Source: Berberis thunbergii (taxonomy: Eukaryota > Streptophyta > Magnoliopsida > Ranunculales > Berberidaceae). Taken from it: DNA of 64,000 nucleotides. Both the position numbers and the translations under genes were made by a program. Where the stretch lies: assembly GCA_003290165.1 (NCBI GenBank), contig QNQO01000221.1, positions 682,001 to 746,000 of the forward strand, given 5' to 3'. The notes under the pieces are model-generated. The model made no database searches, was not told the origin of the DNA, and saw only the letters and a program-made list of their open reading frames with translations. Of the stretch, positions 22,740 to 35,248 are shown piece after piece (position 1 is the stretch's first letter; each line of letters begins with the position of its first letter).

Positions 22740-25290
22740 TTACAATAACTTTGCTTAAGGGGCAAGACGAAACTTAATAGGATTAGACTCAGCAGTTTCA
22801 GACGAAGTGGGGTTAGCAACAAGCTTTGGGACGTCATGATCGGTAGCAGATTATGGGACATCAGGACCAACGGCGGACTCTGGGATAATTGGGTCAGCTT
22901 TAAGGCCACCCGAATAAGGGAAAAATTCGTTCACTTCTTCAAAGTGCCCAAACGCCAGTGCACTATAATCAGAGATGTCTCAACTTTTATGATCCTGCTC
23001 AATCAAATCAAGTAGTTATTACCTCCCTGTGACAACCTGACTGAAGTGAACGGTATCAGCAGTCTTGAGGAGCTTCTTCTCTTTAGCTTTCAACTATGCC
23101 ATCAAGCTTATTATCTCCTCGTTCGCCCTAGCTAGTTTGTCTTCACAATTTGCAAGCCTACGATCAACCTTGCCACGATTCGTCCATTCAAAATTCAGTT
23201 TCTCAGTGACACAAAACATTTGCACCACAGACTCCCCTCGAAGACATCTCTGGTGAACAACCTTAGTACGTTCCACTTTCAGAGCACTTTGAGCGTCAAC
23301 AACAACCTTCAAAACAGAATCTAGCTAGTTAGCCATCATGATTTGTTCAACTACCGACTTGTCTCGACTCTTTTGAACCTCTTTCAGTTCCGTCCTTATA
23401 TCAAACTGGGCAACAATCGCCTTGTCCATACTTTCTTGGACTTCTTTGAGCCGAGTCTTCCAATTGGACGGAACAGCCAACACCTTGTTCAGATTCTTCT
23501 GAGTCCCTAGATTGGGTTGGGTAGCCAACTGATTTCTAAAGAATTCACCTCGAAAAGAGCGTCTGAGAGCTTTAACTACTACTCAGTAAATAACTTTGTC
23601 TCGCGAAGTTTCCACTTCAGTTCACACCATCTCAGCATAACTCAAATGGGCCACTCCCTGATCGAAAAACACATACGAAGCTATGAACACTAAGTATGGC
23701 AAGAAACACAAAATAAGTCAGCCTAAAAGACAATTGCTAAACTTACCAACATCAGGTGCTTTTGTCCCTGATCAAGGTGATCCCCAACAGTCCCCTCGCC
23801 AGCGGTGCTCGGTTGACCACCAGTATAACCAATTTTTCAAGTGTTGGATGGAACCCGCTCTATGATTCACCTCATGAACCCAAATATGCTTGCCATCATA
23901 ACCAATATGGTGAGCACCCATAGCAAAAAAAATTAACTTGAGCATCAGTGTGGGGACCTTGGGGCCAGGGATTAGTTTGGCTCCTCCTATTAGGATGTCT
24001 GAAAAGGGAAAACTCAACAATAAATTTCCCTTGTCAGCAGCAAAAGGTGGAAAAGTTTGACAAGAATAGTTTTGCCAGTCAGGATGAAGAAATGGGGACT
24101 CAAGCAGTCGGTCAGTCCGCGGATCAACCCTAAGCACCGGGGACGATGAGCTTGGCCCCACCTTGCAAACCTCTTGATTTGCATATGGATCATAGGCAAT
24201 ATAAACCAAAGAAAAATGTTCTACTCCTAGATTGGCATAAGCTAATAGCTCAGCTTGTAAAGTTTGCTCGAAGCAATATAGCCTATTCTGCACTCATCTT
24301 GTTGGGCTCGTCTATCCCAGCAAGAAGAGACATCTCCTCTATGGCGGTCAGCGAAGCAGAAGTAAGAAGAACTTGCGTAACAGACTTTTTCAAAGCCTTC
24401 TAAACAGAACTATCCAACTCGGTCGTCGCTTCTTCGCTCGTCTAACAAGGAACCTTAACTACAACAACCTCCCTCTTCTATGTAGTTGGAAAAATGGTTG
24501 AGCAGACTTGACAACTCCGACCTTGTTCTTTTTGGACTGACGGACTAGAGAAACCAGTCCCTCTAAAGCCATTCTCTTTAGCAGGCTAGGCATCTTTACA
24601 CTTTCTTTTTCTGCGGTCCAGATGCTCGAACCATGGTCCCAGAAGAGTCCACCGAAACAGCTCATTGGAGAACAGGTCGTTCCGCCTGATGTTTTTCAGT
24701 TTAAGGACATCCATAATATGCATTACTGGCATAGCGAGGAATTGAGCCTTTACCTATTTCTCTCAATGAGAAAAGGTAATAGATTCATGCACCCTTAATT
24801 GTGAGCAATCAACAAGTCAAACAACAACAAAAATCCTATTAAAATCATAAGCAAAAGGAAATTAGGGAACTTATTCAAATCTCTGAAACTACAAATAATC
24901 AATTGGCCATCAAAAGAGAAGTGCCCGGAGTCCACGAAAGCAAAAAAGTAATACTTCTGCTAATTTTTAAAATCGTCTGGAAGTTCACCCAGCTCAAGGC
25001 ACAAATCTCATTCTAATTCATCCTGATAGAGGTAAATGCAACAACTTCATCGACAAATGGAGGCCACCCTCATTTTCCCTGATCAAAGTTGCAATCAGGA
25101 TCCATTACCATTTGACGACATCTAGGCTGGTGGAATACCGTGATACGACAAAAAGGCCAAATGGCGTCAGGGACAAGAAAGGGTAGACAAGTTTGAAACT
25201 CATCTTCTTCAAGAAGTGACAACTTCAGATTATCAGTAATCTGATACTGTCGACGGAGCTCAATCAAGTTCTCCTCCGACATCAACGACT
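22740..25290 (-). pseudogene. antisense gene of the Tat element (gypsy-type transposon N-terminal family), decayed
   Basis: On the minus strand MSEENLIELRRQYQITDNLK (about 25282) resembles the start of the plant 'putative gypsy type transposon' family (PF04195), which Tat/Ogre elements carry antisense near the 3' LTR. Further downstream are a 173-codon frame (24293-23772) and two charged, heptad-rich frames (23528-23325, LKEVQESMDKAIVAQ; 23312-23094, CEDKLARANEEIISL) that fit the long coiled coil of these proteins. Stops and frameshifts separate the pieces. The role of the family is not known. Assignment rests on position, strand, the N-terminal motif and the coiled coil. Confidence 0.5.
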
Positions 25291-25620
25291 CCCCAAGGAA
25301 GTCAAGGCAAGTCGAATATCAATCGTGGGGAAACTGGCTTTTTTCATACATGATTGAAGAAGATGAAGGTTTGCACTTGATCTGATTTGGAAAGTTTGAA
25401 GACAAAACACAACTCAAAGCTATGGGAAGTAAAAGAGCAAACTCCTCCAAAATAGGCTTATATAGGCTTGACGTGTAGGAGAAGCAATCACCCAATAGCC
25501 ACATCAACATTAACTGCAGCATAGAAGTCAAATAAACACTGAAATATGCCATCATGGCCACGAGCCCTAATGTACAGAGAGTTAGTGGCCCCGTAAGCCC
25601 CACTAACTAGGGAGAGTAAC

Positions 25621-26218
25621 TGATGAGACATCAAAACATTAATCTAACCATAGCCAAACACGTGTCAAAGGTCATCCCTGATGGGAAAAGACCGGAACAG
25701 GCCAGGCCCAAATCAAGTCCAAGATCATTTCTATTCAACCTGTAAGTCAAGCACCCAAACCTAGATTATGTGAGTTCGATGTGGTATGAATCTCAGAGTT
25801 TGGCCCAGGATGATAAGGCCCGAATATAGACTTTTGAACAACTATAACAGGCCCAAGGTCCATTTTATACTACTTTTGGTCCAAGCAAGGACTGAGTCCT
25901 AAGAGAGCCAAGTGCCAAAGAAGAATCAATCATAGACGAGTGAAGAACCCTACATGGACATAACTTGATGGGGGAAGGTCCTAAGTGAGATTTCCTCCCT
26001 CCATCACACATTCACATGTAGAGTCAATGAATGAGTAAAACACTCTCATTAGATAAAGTGAGCAAAATGGATGAGCACCCTAATTTCATTATTGTATCTT
26101 CATCCTTGTTCAAGTGCCTGATTTTATCTTTGGAGTGCCTTTAGCCGCCACAACGATCTAGTTCACCATTGCTCATTTTTGCAGATCAAAATCAACATGA
26201 ACAAATTTGAACGCATCA
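25621..26218 (+). repeat. Tat LTR 3 (3' LTR)
   Basis: It starts TGATGAGACATCAAAACAT, ends GAACGCATCA and is followed by ACTAT. About 598 bp. It is visibly more diverged from LTRs 1 and 2 than these are from each other, as expected if LTR 1/2 arose later by tandem duplication. Confidence 0.8.
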
Positions 26219-26223
26219 ACTAT

Positions 26224-26549
26224 GAAATTAGAAACACTAATAAACAAGCAATTTCACTTTGGCTTCCTTCTATTAGTTGGAATGTAAACAAAAATAAAAA
26301 ACAGAATAAACAAAATTAACATAAATGATCTGGAAAAAAAAAAGGAAAGAAGAAATTTGTTCAAATTCATCTTCACGTAGCTTGTGTTGGATACAATGGT
26401 CTGGGCACATTTTTACCCTGCACTTGTGCAATGGTGCTCAGTAAGTCTCCTGAGATGCAAGGCTCCACATGAGTACAAAGAAATACTCAAGTAGATGTCC
26501 TGGAAATTTTAAAGTGAAGCCCGCCTACCATCCATGTTAAAAACACTAA
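26224..26549. other. stretch without a recognised gene
   Basis: Short AT-rich spacer between the Tat 3' LTR and the Harbinger-like MITE. Nothing was recognised. Confidence 0.4.
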
Positions 26550-27422
26550 GGTGGGGTATTCAATTTGGGATTTGAATGGACTCTAAAGAATTTTAAATCT
26601 CGTGGATTTTATAAAAGTTTCAAATGATTTTACAAAATCCACTGGATTTTGATGGATTTTAAATGATTGGACTTTGTAGATTTTATAAAGGCTTGTTATG
26701 GATTTCTATAGATTTTTATAAATTCAATAGTTTTTTATAAATGTGCTATTAGTCATAGGAAACAATGAAATAACATCGCCTACATTGTTATCCATGCCAA
26801 CACAAATCATAAAACATCTCTCAAAACATCAATTAAACAATTGTTTGTATGTTGCAAGAATTTTACTTCAAATTAAAAAAAAAAATCAAATACATTGAAG
26901 ATGGTCCAAAAGTAATACAAATAACTATTTTACTTATAATTGTTATCCCCGCCACCTTTCCTCCTTTTTTCTTCTTCTTCAATAACCACCACCACCATGC
27001 AACCGCCACCTCTCCTCCTCCTCTTCTTCTTCTTCTTCTTCTTCTTTTCCATCAATCGCCACCGCCACCTCTCATCCCACCTCCACCCATTTTCATCTTC
27101 TTAGTCTCAACTTCCTACCCCTCACCATTTTTTATTCTCTCTTTTTTTTTTCTTCTTCTCCATTTTTTTCTCTCTGTTTTTTTTTCTTTTTCTCCTATCT
27201 TTTTTTTTTCTTTTTCTTATTTTTTCCCTCGCGAAGGTTCTGGCAAGTGGGGAACCTCCATTTGCAGGAACCTCCGCAAGAGCGAAGAAGAAAAAAATTG
27301 GGAAAAAAATAAAAGAAAAAAAACAAAGAGAAAAGTAGAAGAAGAAGAAATTAGAAGGAAAAAAACAAAAAAAAAGGTGAAGAGATGACAAGAAGAAGAG
27401 AAAATAAGAGGAAGAGAATGAG

Positions 27423-27455
<33 letters not shown>

Positions 27456-28007
27456 AAAGAAAAATAAGATCAAAAGAGAATAGGAAGTGCGGGTGGTGGT
27501 GTAGCCAGCGGTGGTAGGGCATAGTGGTGAGGCCGAAAGTTGTGGGGCAAGGTGGTGTTTCTCTTGTGAAGAGAAAAGATAAGGGAAGGTGGTGGTGTCT
27601 TTCAGTAAATCACAAAAAATGGGATGGTGACGTCCTTCAGCAGAAATGGTGGTGTTATTTAACAATAGCCAATACAAATCCGTTGAAATATAAGGGGGAA
27701 TGTTGAATTTGGAATAACCCTTGTTATATATACTTTCCATTCACAAATCCTTCAAAATTCACAACTTTAATAAATCCATTAAAATCCACTACTTCTTGAA
27801 TACCCCCTGATTTTGGTGGACTTTTGAAAAATGTGAATTGAATATCCCTTGATTTTGATGGATTTTAAAACAATCCTTTAAAATCGATATTTGAATACTC
27901 CTAGATTTACATGTATTATTTTATATCATTAATTGAATACCCCTGAATTTTAATGAATTTTAAAATCATTCACAATCCATTAAAATTCGTAATTGAATAC
28001 CACCCCC
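26550..28007. mobile_element. Harbinger-like MITE of 1.46 kb
   Basis: The ends GGTGGGGTATTCAATT (26550) and, complemented, GGGGGTGGTATTCAATT (ending 28007) form a terminal inverted repeat, flanked by TAA at 26547-26549 and 28008-28010. Subterminal DNA is packed with GATTTTGATGGATTTTAAA-like repeats on both sides. The centre (26940-27450) is pyrimidine-rich then purine-rich (CTT runs, A/G tract, ATA repeat), which produces long but meaningless open frames on both strands. No transposase. Confidence 0.65.
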
Positions 28008-28010
28008 TAA

Positions 28011-28980
28011 AATAAAACAAATAAAGCTTGTTTTCTAAATCAAATCAAAAGGCTTATTTCAGATTCAGTTTCACATTCACAAATTCTCATTTTGATTAAG
28101 AAATTTTACAATGCACAAAAAGAGACTTGTGCGAACCATATAATTTGTTCGGATTAGGATCAGCTCGGTTCGATTTTTTATTCTTAAGTGATTTTAACCG
28201 ACGAAACTGAACCAATTATATATAAAATATATAATATGTAAAATAATAAATATGTCTGATTTATTTGGTGGGTTCGGTTTTATATCACTTTTAGTACATT
28301 TTAGGTGGTTGTTTCATTTTGCGGCTTAGAAATTAAGATTATTTTGGTTTCGGTTCATTTTTCTTATTGGTCGGTTTGGTTTGCCATTTTATTGAACTGA
28401 GTGATTCGGTTTTGTTGACAATTTCCACCCAAAATGAACCAAACCGAATCACGAACAACCCTATAATTTTTATTCACTACTCCATGATCTGATGCCTATG
28501 TCTTTAACTTTTATTAATCACATTTTATGCAATATAGAGTCATACCTACCACCCCACCCCCCATCTCTCTCTGTTTTATTAATATAACAAACTGGTAGGG
28601 TTTCACATGCCGAACCTCCTGCCCCACCAGGTGCTTTGTTTTCGAAAAGTTATTGTCATGAGGTTACAAGTTGATTAATTGTTTAATGAATCACTTAACC
28701 ACTTTATCTACGAAATTATGGATTTAGCTACAGATAATATACTGAATGAGCACTTAGTACTAAAGTTTGGTTATTTATATGTTATGGACACAATGCTAAA
28801 AGGAATAATGGGAAAGTCAATATACTTTAACTTGGATAAAATCTCGTAACGCTCGAATGCACATGTTACCATTAGCTGTCTTAAGACTTGTATGCAAGCT
28901 AATAATTATTGTAGCATATTAGGAAGAGCCAAAATCTAGCTATCTTCATGCATCATTGTACTTGTTTTATTCGTCAAGAG
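28011..28980. other. AT-rich stretch without a recognised gene
   Basis: A region at 28160-28450 has many GGTTCGGTTT/AACCGAA-type motifs (GATCAGCTCGGTTCG near 28160, AACCAAACCGAATC near 28437) and may be a decayed hAT MITE related to the CGGTTCGGTTCC-rich ends at 53417. No termini were fixed. Confidence 0.35.
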
Positions 28981-30430
28981 TACAATGTACCAGATAATTA
29001 TTTTATATATAAAACATGATGATTTTGGGGTATGAGATAAAAAAGGGCTGAAATTTAACCAAATATATAAATTTAATGGATTAAATAGAACTTAAAACAC
29101 CAAGAGTGCAAGGGTTCGATTTTCATACCGAACACTTTATATATATATATAATTTTTTTTTTCAATTGTTGATGATGATGGTGTTGAAAACTCAAGTGTG
29201 ATCATATTTTGACAAGTTTTAAACTTTTATCATGCCAACGGTATAGGGGATACCTTAGATTTACCCAAACATAAAGATCTAATGGATCACATAAAGGAGG
29301 ATAAGAGGCTATTTGGCATAAATTTATGTTCAATGGGATTGAAATACATACCCTTAACCAAGTTGAAAATGATCACCTATTACACACATTTTCCTATCTA
29401 TAAGCAAAACAATTTGAGTGTCGGAGGCATGAGAAATAACCTAGTTATATATACAAAATAGGATGGTATTTGGGGTGGGAGATAAAAGACGGCTGAGATT
29501 TAACCAAATGTATGAATCTAACGAATCACATAGAATTTAAAGCACCAAGAATGCATGGGTTCGATTCTTATACCCAATATTTTTTTATATTTATTTATTT
29601 TTCTTCAATTGTTGATGTTGGTGATTAGGCATGTAAGTATGAATGATGAAAACTCAAAGGTGACCATATTTTGAAAAAATTTAAACTTTTATCGTGCCAA
29701 CGGCACGAGGAATACCCTAGTTATCTATATTACAAATCAGGATGGTGTTTGAGGTTGGAGATAAAAGACGGTTGAGATTTACCCAAATATAAGAATCTAA
29801 CGGAATGCATAAAAATTAAAGCACTAAGAGTGCATGAGTTTGATTTCCACACCCAACATTTTGATATTTTTGTTTTTCTTTAATTGTTGATGATTGTGAT
29901 TAGGCATGTAAGATGAAGAATGAAAAATTTAAGGGTGATAATGTTTTGACAAGTTTTAAATTTTTATTGTACCAATGGCACGAGGATTACCCTACTTATA
30001 TACAAAACAGGATGGTGTTTGGAATGAGAGATAAAATACAGCTAATATTTACCCAATTATATTAATCTAATGGATCACATAGAACTTAAAGCACCAAGAG
30101 TGTATGGGATTGATTTTCATACCCCACAATTTTATATTTATTTATTTTTCTTCAATTGTTGATGGTGGTGATTAGGCATGTAAGTATAAAAGATGAAAAC
30201 TCAAAGGTGATTATATTTTGACAAGTTTTAAACTTTTATCATGCTAAAGGCACAAGGAATACCCTAGTATATTATATATTTATCTTACAAAACAGGACGG
30301 TGTTTGGGGTGGCAGATAAAAGACGGCTCAGATTTAACTAAATATATGAATCTGACGGATCTTATAGAACTTAAAGCACCAAGAGTGCATGGGTTTGATT
30401 CCCAAGCTCAACATTTGATATTTATTTATT
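28981..30430 (+). mobile_element. tandem Helitron monomers, array 1
   Basis: Five or more related units of about 230-280 bp lie head to tail. Each carries GGATGGTGTTTGGGGTGGGA-like, GATAAAAGACGGCTGAGATT, AGCACCAAGAGTGCATGGG and GTGATTAGGCATGTAAGTAT segments, and ends with a GTGCCAACGGCAC hairpin, about ten bases, then CTAG (ends near 29258, 29444, 29720, 29993, 30267). The TC start, the 3' hairpin and CTAG are Helitron hallmarks. No RepHel protein. Confidence 0.7.
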
Positions 30431-32970
30431 AATTTTTGGGAGATAAAATACGTATGAGATTTATCCAAACATGAAGATCTAATGGCTGAGACTTAAAGCT
30501 AGCATTTACGAAGATTTATCCCCAATAAGAGTGCAATGGATCGATTCTCATACCCAACATTTTTTATATTTATTTATTTATTTATTTTCTTCAAAAGTTG
30601 ATTGTGGTGATTAGGCATGTAAGTATATTTATTTATTTATAATACTCAAACATTTAACATGTGAATTAATGCTATAGTAAGGTAGATTAGCGAGACAATC
30701 TTGGGGTGTGATTAGTGTCAACATGTTTTGAATGACAATATATATTTATTAAAGCACCAAATTTGATTTAAAATCATTCTTTTTTTTTGCATAAGTCCAG
30801 TCCATTGACAATCCTAATTATCATGGTGATTGAAATTAAAAAAATATTTTTGCTATGAGAGAATATGTTAAGTTATTTCAACAACCACTTATTTTATTCT
30901 ATTGAGATGTCCATGTTTTGCATTAGCATTGAAATCAAGATATAAAATAGGTTAAGTTATTTCATATTTTGCATTAGTTTATTTTATTCACTGAAATTCT
31001 ATTGAGATGTCCACTTAGTAGTTAATTAATAAACCCCAATTTGTAAATGCCCCAATTAGAACTTAATTGAAAATTTCATTTATTTTTTAAATAATTTCAT
31101 TTAGTATAGGTGTTTTAATCTTTTGAATTACTTTTCAAGAATTATATGAATAAAAGAAAAATATGGCCCTTAAAAGGATAATATTCTTATGCATTGGATG
31201 CTTAGATCAATTGGAATGAAATCAACAATGTTTTATTGAAATAATATAAAGCTCTTATTCTAAATTTTTTACTAACATTTACATACTCATGTTATGGTTC
31301 AATTTTGTTTTTTATTAACATGTACAATGAGATTTATTGACAAGTACAGTGGGATTTCAATGTTGGAATATTTCTGGCACACATTAGAATACAGTGTTGA
31401 ATATCCTAGCATACATTTGCATGCATTTGTATATAACGTGATTTATATATGCATACAGTGGGTCTTCAATGTTAAGCATGTACACAATGTGATTTACATT
31501 TGCATACAAAATGTGCTACTCTGTATGCATTGTATTTTTTGCTCATAAGTAGACTTTGTCAAAAAAAAATTGTCTACTCATACATTTAGCATGTGGAACA
31601 ATGTTGTAGTGGTTCATTTAATATATATATTTGCATTTTAAAGAATTACAAATGCAATATTATTGTGTATGACAGGTTTTAGTATTGGAAAAAAATTGAG
31701 AAAACAAAGTAAACAATGTCAAAATTCTAAAAAACATGTATGTTTTGTTGTCTACTCAAACATTTAGCATGTGGAGTAATGTTATAGTGGTGTATTGTGT
31801 TTTTTGCCATTTTGATGAATTACAAATGCAAATTTATGAGGTATGACAAATTTTAGTATTGAAATTTTTTTTTTAAACAAGATAGACTGTTAAAATTCAA
31901 CAAAAATATTGTAATTAATTTAGTTTAAGCTACCATTACAGATACACCAAATATTTGTGGTTGAGATAATACCGCAATGGATATTAAAAAAATGAATGAC
32001 AGGACATATATTAAATAAATATGTTTAGTGAATGTTGATGGTAGTGATTAGGCATGTAAGTAAATTTATTTATTTATCCTACTAAAATATTTTGCATGTG
32101 GAGTAATGCTATAGTAAGGTAGATTGTCAAAATTCCACAAAAATTTTGTTATTAGTTTAGTTTAAGCTATCATTGCAGAAACACCAAATATTTGAGGTTT
32201 AGATAATGCCGTAATATATATTAAAAATGCAACATTGGTGTATGATTAGTGACACGTGTCTTGAATGACAATATATATATATTAGATAAACTTTTTTTTT
32301 ATTCTAACATCTACTTATTTTTTGAATAAATTGGCTCATGCTAAAATCCTTCCTTATTTATTCTAATTTATTTAAGTTTCATATGGAGGACAAGTGTATC
32401 ATTAATTTTCTCTATGGAACAGTTCATATATGTTTACCACGCATTTGCACGACCCTTTATTTTCTTTTTCCCATGCCTCTAGCCTAATAATCTCTACAAA
32501 TATTTCCTATTTAAAATCTATAAGTTACATATTATAAACACATTATTGTCATCTGGTTGGGTGGATTTTGTGGTTGTGTTCATTAAATATTAAGAAACAA
32601 TGACGATTGTAAAATTTGAGAAGTTAAATGGTTGTTCCAACAGTCTCAAGTAGCATAAAATGTTCATTTTTTCACTTTGTTTCATTTACATAGATTTTTT
32701 AATTACTCGTTGAAGGGATATGTAAGTTTTTTAATCTTTTATTTTAATTATGGTTTAGTTAAACCCACATAGTTTTTTAATCTTTTATTTTAATTATGGT
32801 TTAGTTAAACCCACATACCAGGTGCTAATATAATATTGAGCTAAAATCCTCAGAGGCATACCGCGAGATTTTCAACACAGTAAAAGCCCTGAGAAGCACT
32901 ATGAAAGATAAACCGCGATGAAAATATTTAACATCTTACGTTAGTGCCAACTGCACGAGAAATACCCTAG
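30431..32970 (+). mobile_element. longer Helitron copies and internal sequence
   Basis: This AT-rich block contains repeated internal segments also found in the 33427-34319 unit: TAAGTATATTTATTTATTTA near 30620, 32055 and 33690; AGTGACACGTGTCTTGAATG at 32249 and 33896; GACAAGTGTATCATTAATTT at 32389 and 34035. It ends with TAGTGCCAACTGCACGAGAA and CCCTAG at 32970. No coding family was recognised; the frame at 31294-31548 has no support. Confidence 0.55.
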
Positions 32971-33600
32971 TCTATATTACAAATCAGGATGGTGTTGGAA
33001 GTTGAAGATAAAAGATGGCTGAGATTTATCCAAATATATGAATCTAATGGATTACATAGAATTTAAACCACCAAGAGTGCATGAGATCGATTCTCATACC
33101 CAACATTTTGATATTTATTTATCTTGATATTTAAAGTATAAAAAACTTTATTTATCATGTTAAACTCTTATCGTGCCAATGGCACGGGGACTACCCTAGT
33201 CTATATTACAAATTAGGATGGTGTTTGAGGTTGGAGATAAAAGACGACTGAGATTTTTCCAATTATAAGAATCTAACAGATAACATAGAACTTAAAGCAC
33301 CAAAAGTGCATGGGTTCGGTCCTATACCCAATATTTTGATATTTTTTTATCTTGATATTTAAAGTAGACTAAACTTTATTTATCAAGTTGACTTTTATTG
33401 TGCCAATGGCACGGAGAATACCCTAATCTATATTACAATTCAAAAGGGTTTTTACTATTTGGGAGATAAAAGACGGCTGAGATTTATCTAAACATGAAGA
33501 CATAAAGATCTAATGGTTGAGACTTAAAGTTAGCATTTATGTCTAACCTTCATTAAATCCCAATAAGAGTGAATGAGTTCGATTCCTATACCCACTATTT

Positions 33601-33665
<65 letters not shown>

Positions 33666-34811
33666 TTCTTCAAATGTTGGATAGTGGTGATTAGGCGTGT
33701 AAGTAAATTTATTTATATATTTATCTTATTCAAATATTTAGCATGTGGAGTAATATTATAGTAAGGTCGATCGTCAAAATTCCACAAAACTTTTGTGATT
33801 AATTTAGTTTACGCTATCGTTATAGAAACACCAAATATTTTAGGTTTAGATAATGCCGTAATATATATTAAAAAATGCAACCTTGGGGTATGATTAGTGA
33901 CACGTGTCTTGAATGATAATATATATTTATTAGATAAACTTTTTTTATGGTAACATCCAATTATTCTTTAAATAAATGGGTTAATGCTAATATCTTTCCT
34001 CATTTATTCTTATTTATTTGAGTTTAATATGGAAGACAAGTGTATCATTAATTTTCTCTATAGAACAGTTCATATATGTTTATCACGCAAATTTATTCGT
34101 ATTGCACATCTTGCCCGACCCTTTATTTTCTTTTTTCCATGCCTCTAGCCTAATAATCTCTACAAATATTTTCTATTTTAAATCTATAAGTTACATATTT
34201 CAAACACATTATTGTCATCTGGTTAGGTGAACTTTGTGGTTGTGTTCATTAAATGTTAAGAAACAAGGGCGATTGTAAAAGTTGAAAAATTGAATAATAG
34301 TGCCAACGAACTCAATTAGTGAAAAATCAAAATGGTGTTTGGGGTTGGAGATAAAAAACGACTAAGATTTATCCAAGTATAAGAATCTAACGAATTACAT
34401 AGAACTTAAGGCACCAAGAGTGCATAGGTTCGATTCCCATGCCGAACATTTAGATATTTATTTATATTGAAATTTATTTATCTTGATATTTAAAATAGAA
34501 TAAATTCTATTTATCATGTTAAACTTTTATCGTGCCAATGGTACGAAGAATACCTATCGATATTACAAATGAGGATAATGTTTGAGGTTGGAGATAAAAA
34601 ACAGTTGAGATTTATCTAAATACAAGAATTTAACAAATTACATAGAACTTAAAGCACCAAGAGTGCATGAGTTTGATTTCCATACCCAATATTTTGATAT
34701 TTATTTATTTTCTTCAATTATTGATAGTGGTGATTAGGCACATAAATAAAAATGATAAAAACTTAAGGATGTTCCTGTTTTGAAAAGTTTTAAATTTTTT
34801 TAAATACCCTA
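32971..34811 (+). mobile_element. tandem Helitron monomers, array 2
   Basis: Sharply defined units: 32971-33199 (229 bp) and 33200-33426 (227 bp) both start TCTATATTAC and end in a GTGCCAATGGCAC hairpin followed by CTAG or CTAA. A longer unit runs 33427-34319, then shorter ones to about 34557 and 34811. Each unit begins directly where the previous one ends, with no spacer. Confidence 0.75.
33603..33667. repeat. (AT)n then poly-T
   Basis: About 23 AT dinucleotides run directly into about 19 T, inside a Helitron unit. Confidence 0.95.
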
Positions 34812-35248
34812 ATCATTAACATTACTTCGGACTGCCTGTACCCATTCTGATCAACGATCAATATTGTCCAACCTTGTGAAACAAAGGAGACAACCTGCGA
34901 TTGCAAAAATATCTGGAAAAATCCTTACCTGGTTGGCACCCCCAGAGCCCCTGATCTTAACAGGGTGTTTTCATTTTGGTAAAGAAGGGAAAAGTTGCTC
35001 AAAAGTAACCAATTCATTTTGATTGTATGGAATGTCATAACAACGGTTGGAAAGTCCTCAGGCGAGTTGCTGCGAAGATGGGTTTCCAAGGTATAGAATG
35101 TATATAATAATGTATAATCATTGAAAATTCCTTTCACCACCAACTGCAATGTGCAAAACGTTATTCTTCTTATGAAATTTATGTATAAAGAGACACCCAT
35201 GAAAGTCTTCATCTCATAGCTCACTCTGAACACTCTTTGAACACAACC
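34812..35248. other. 5' flank of the DUF247 gene
   Basis: The sequence between the last Helitron end and the DUF247 start codon. It carries the putative TATA box listed separately. Confidence 0.5.
35184..35190 (+). promoter_or_regulatory. putative TATA box of the DUF247 gene
   Basis: TATAAAG lies 59 bases before the ATG at 35249, a plausible core promoter with a short leader. Confidence 0.4.

Larger units (their letters stand above)
16226..26218 (+). mobile_element. non-autonomous Tat-type Ty3/gypsy element with three LTRs
   Basis: Three homologous LTRs (16226-16798, 18950-19543, 25621-26218) begin TGATGAGAC and end GCATCA. ACTAT precedes the first two (16221-16225, 18945-18949) and follows the third (26219-26223), the expected 5-bp target duplication. 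Order: LTR, primer site, gag, protease remnant, CACTA piece, tandem repeats, antisense gene region, 3' LTR. Reverse transcriptase, RNase H and integrase are missing. A minus-strand gene next to tandem repeats near the 3' LTR is typical of Tat/Ogre elements. The three-LTR state is explained by the tandem duplication of the 5' end. Confidence 0.8.

Noticed and set aside
26849..27740. Long open frames on both strands in the pyrimidine/purine-rich centre of the Harbinger-like MITE
   Set aside because: They come from CTT/GAA and ATA low-complexity tracts (Leu/Phe/Ser/Lys runs) with overlapping frames on both strands. No domain is visible.
29104..34681. tRNA genes suggested by GGTTCGATTCC
   Set aside because: No acceptor stem, D arm or anticodon arm could be paired around the motif.
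28981..34811. CRISPR-like regular repeats
   Set aside because: Unit length over 220 bp, no short repeat/spacer pattern, plant context; Helitron ends explain the array.
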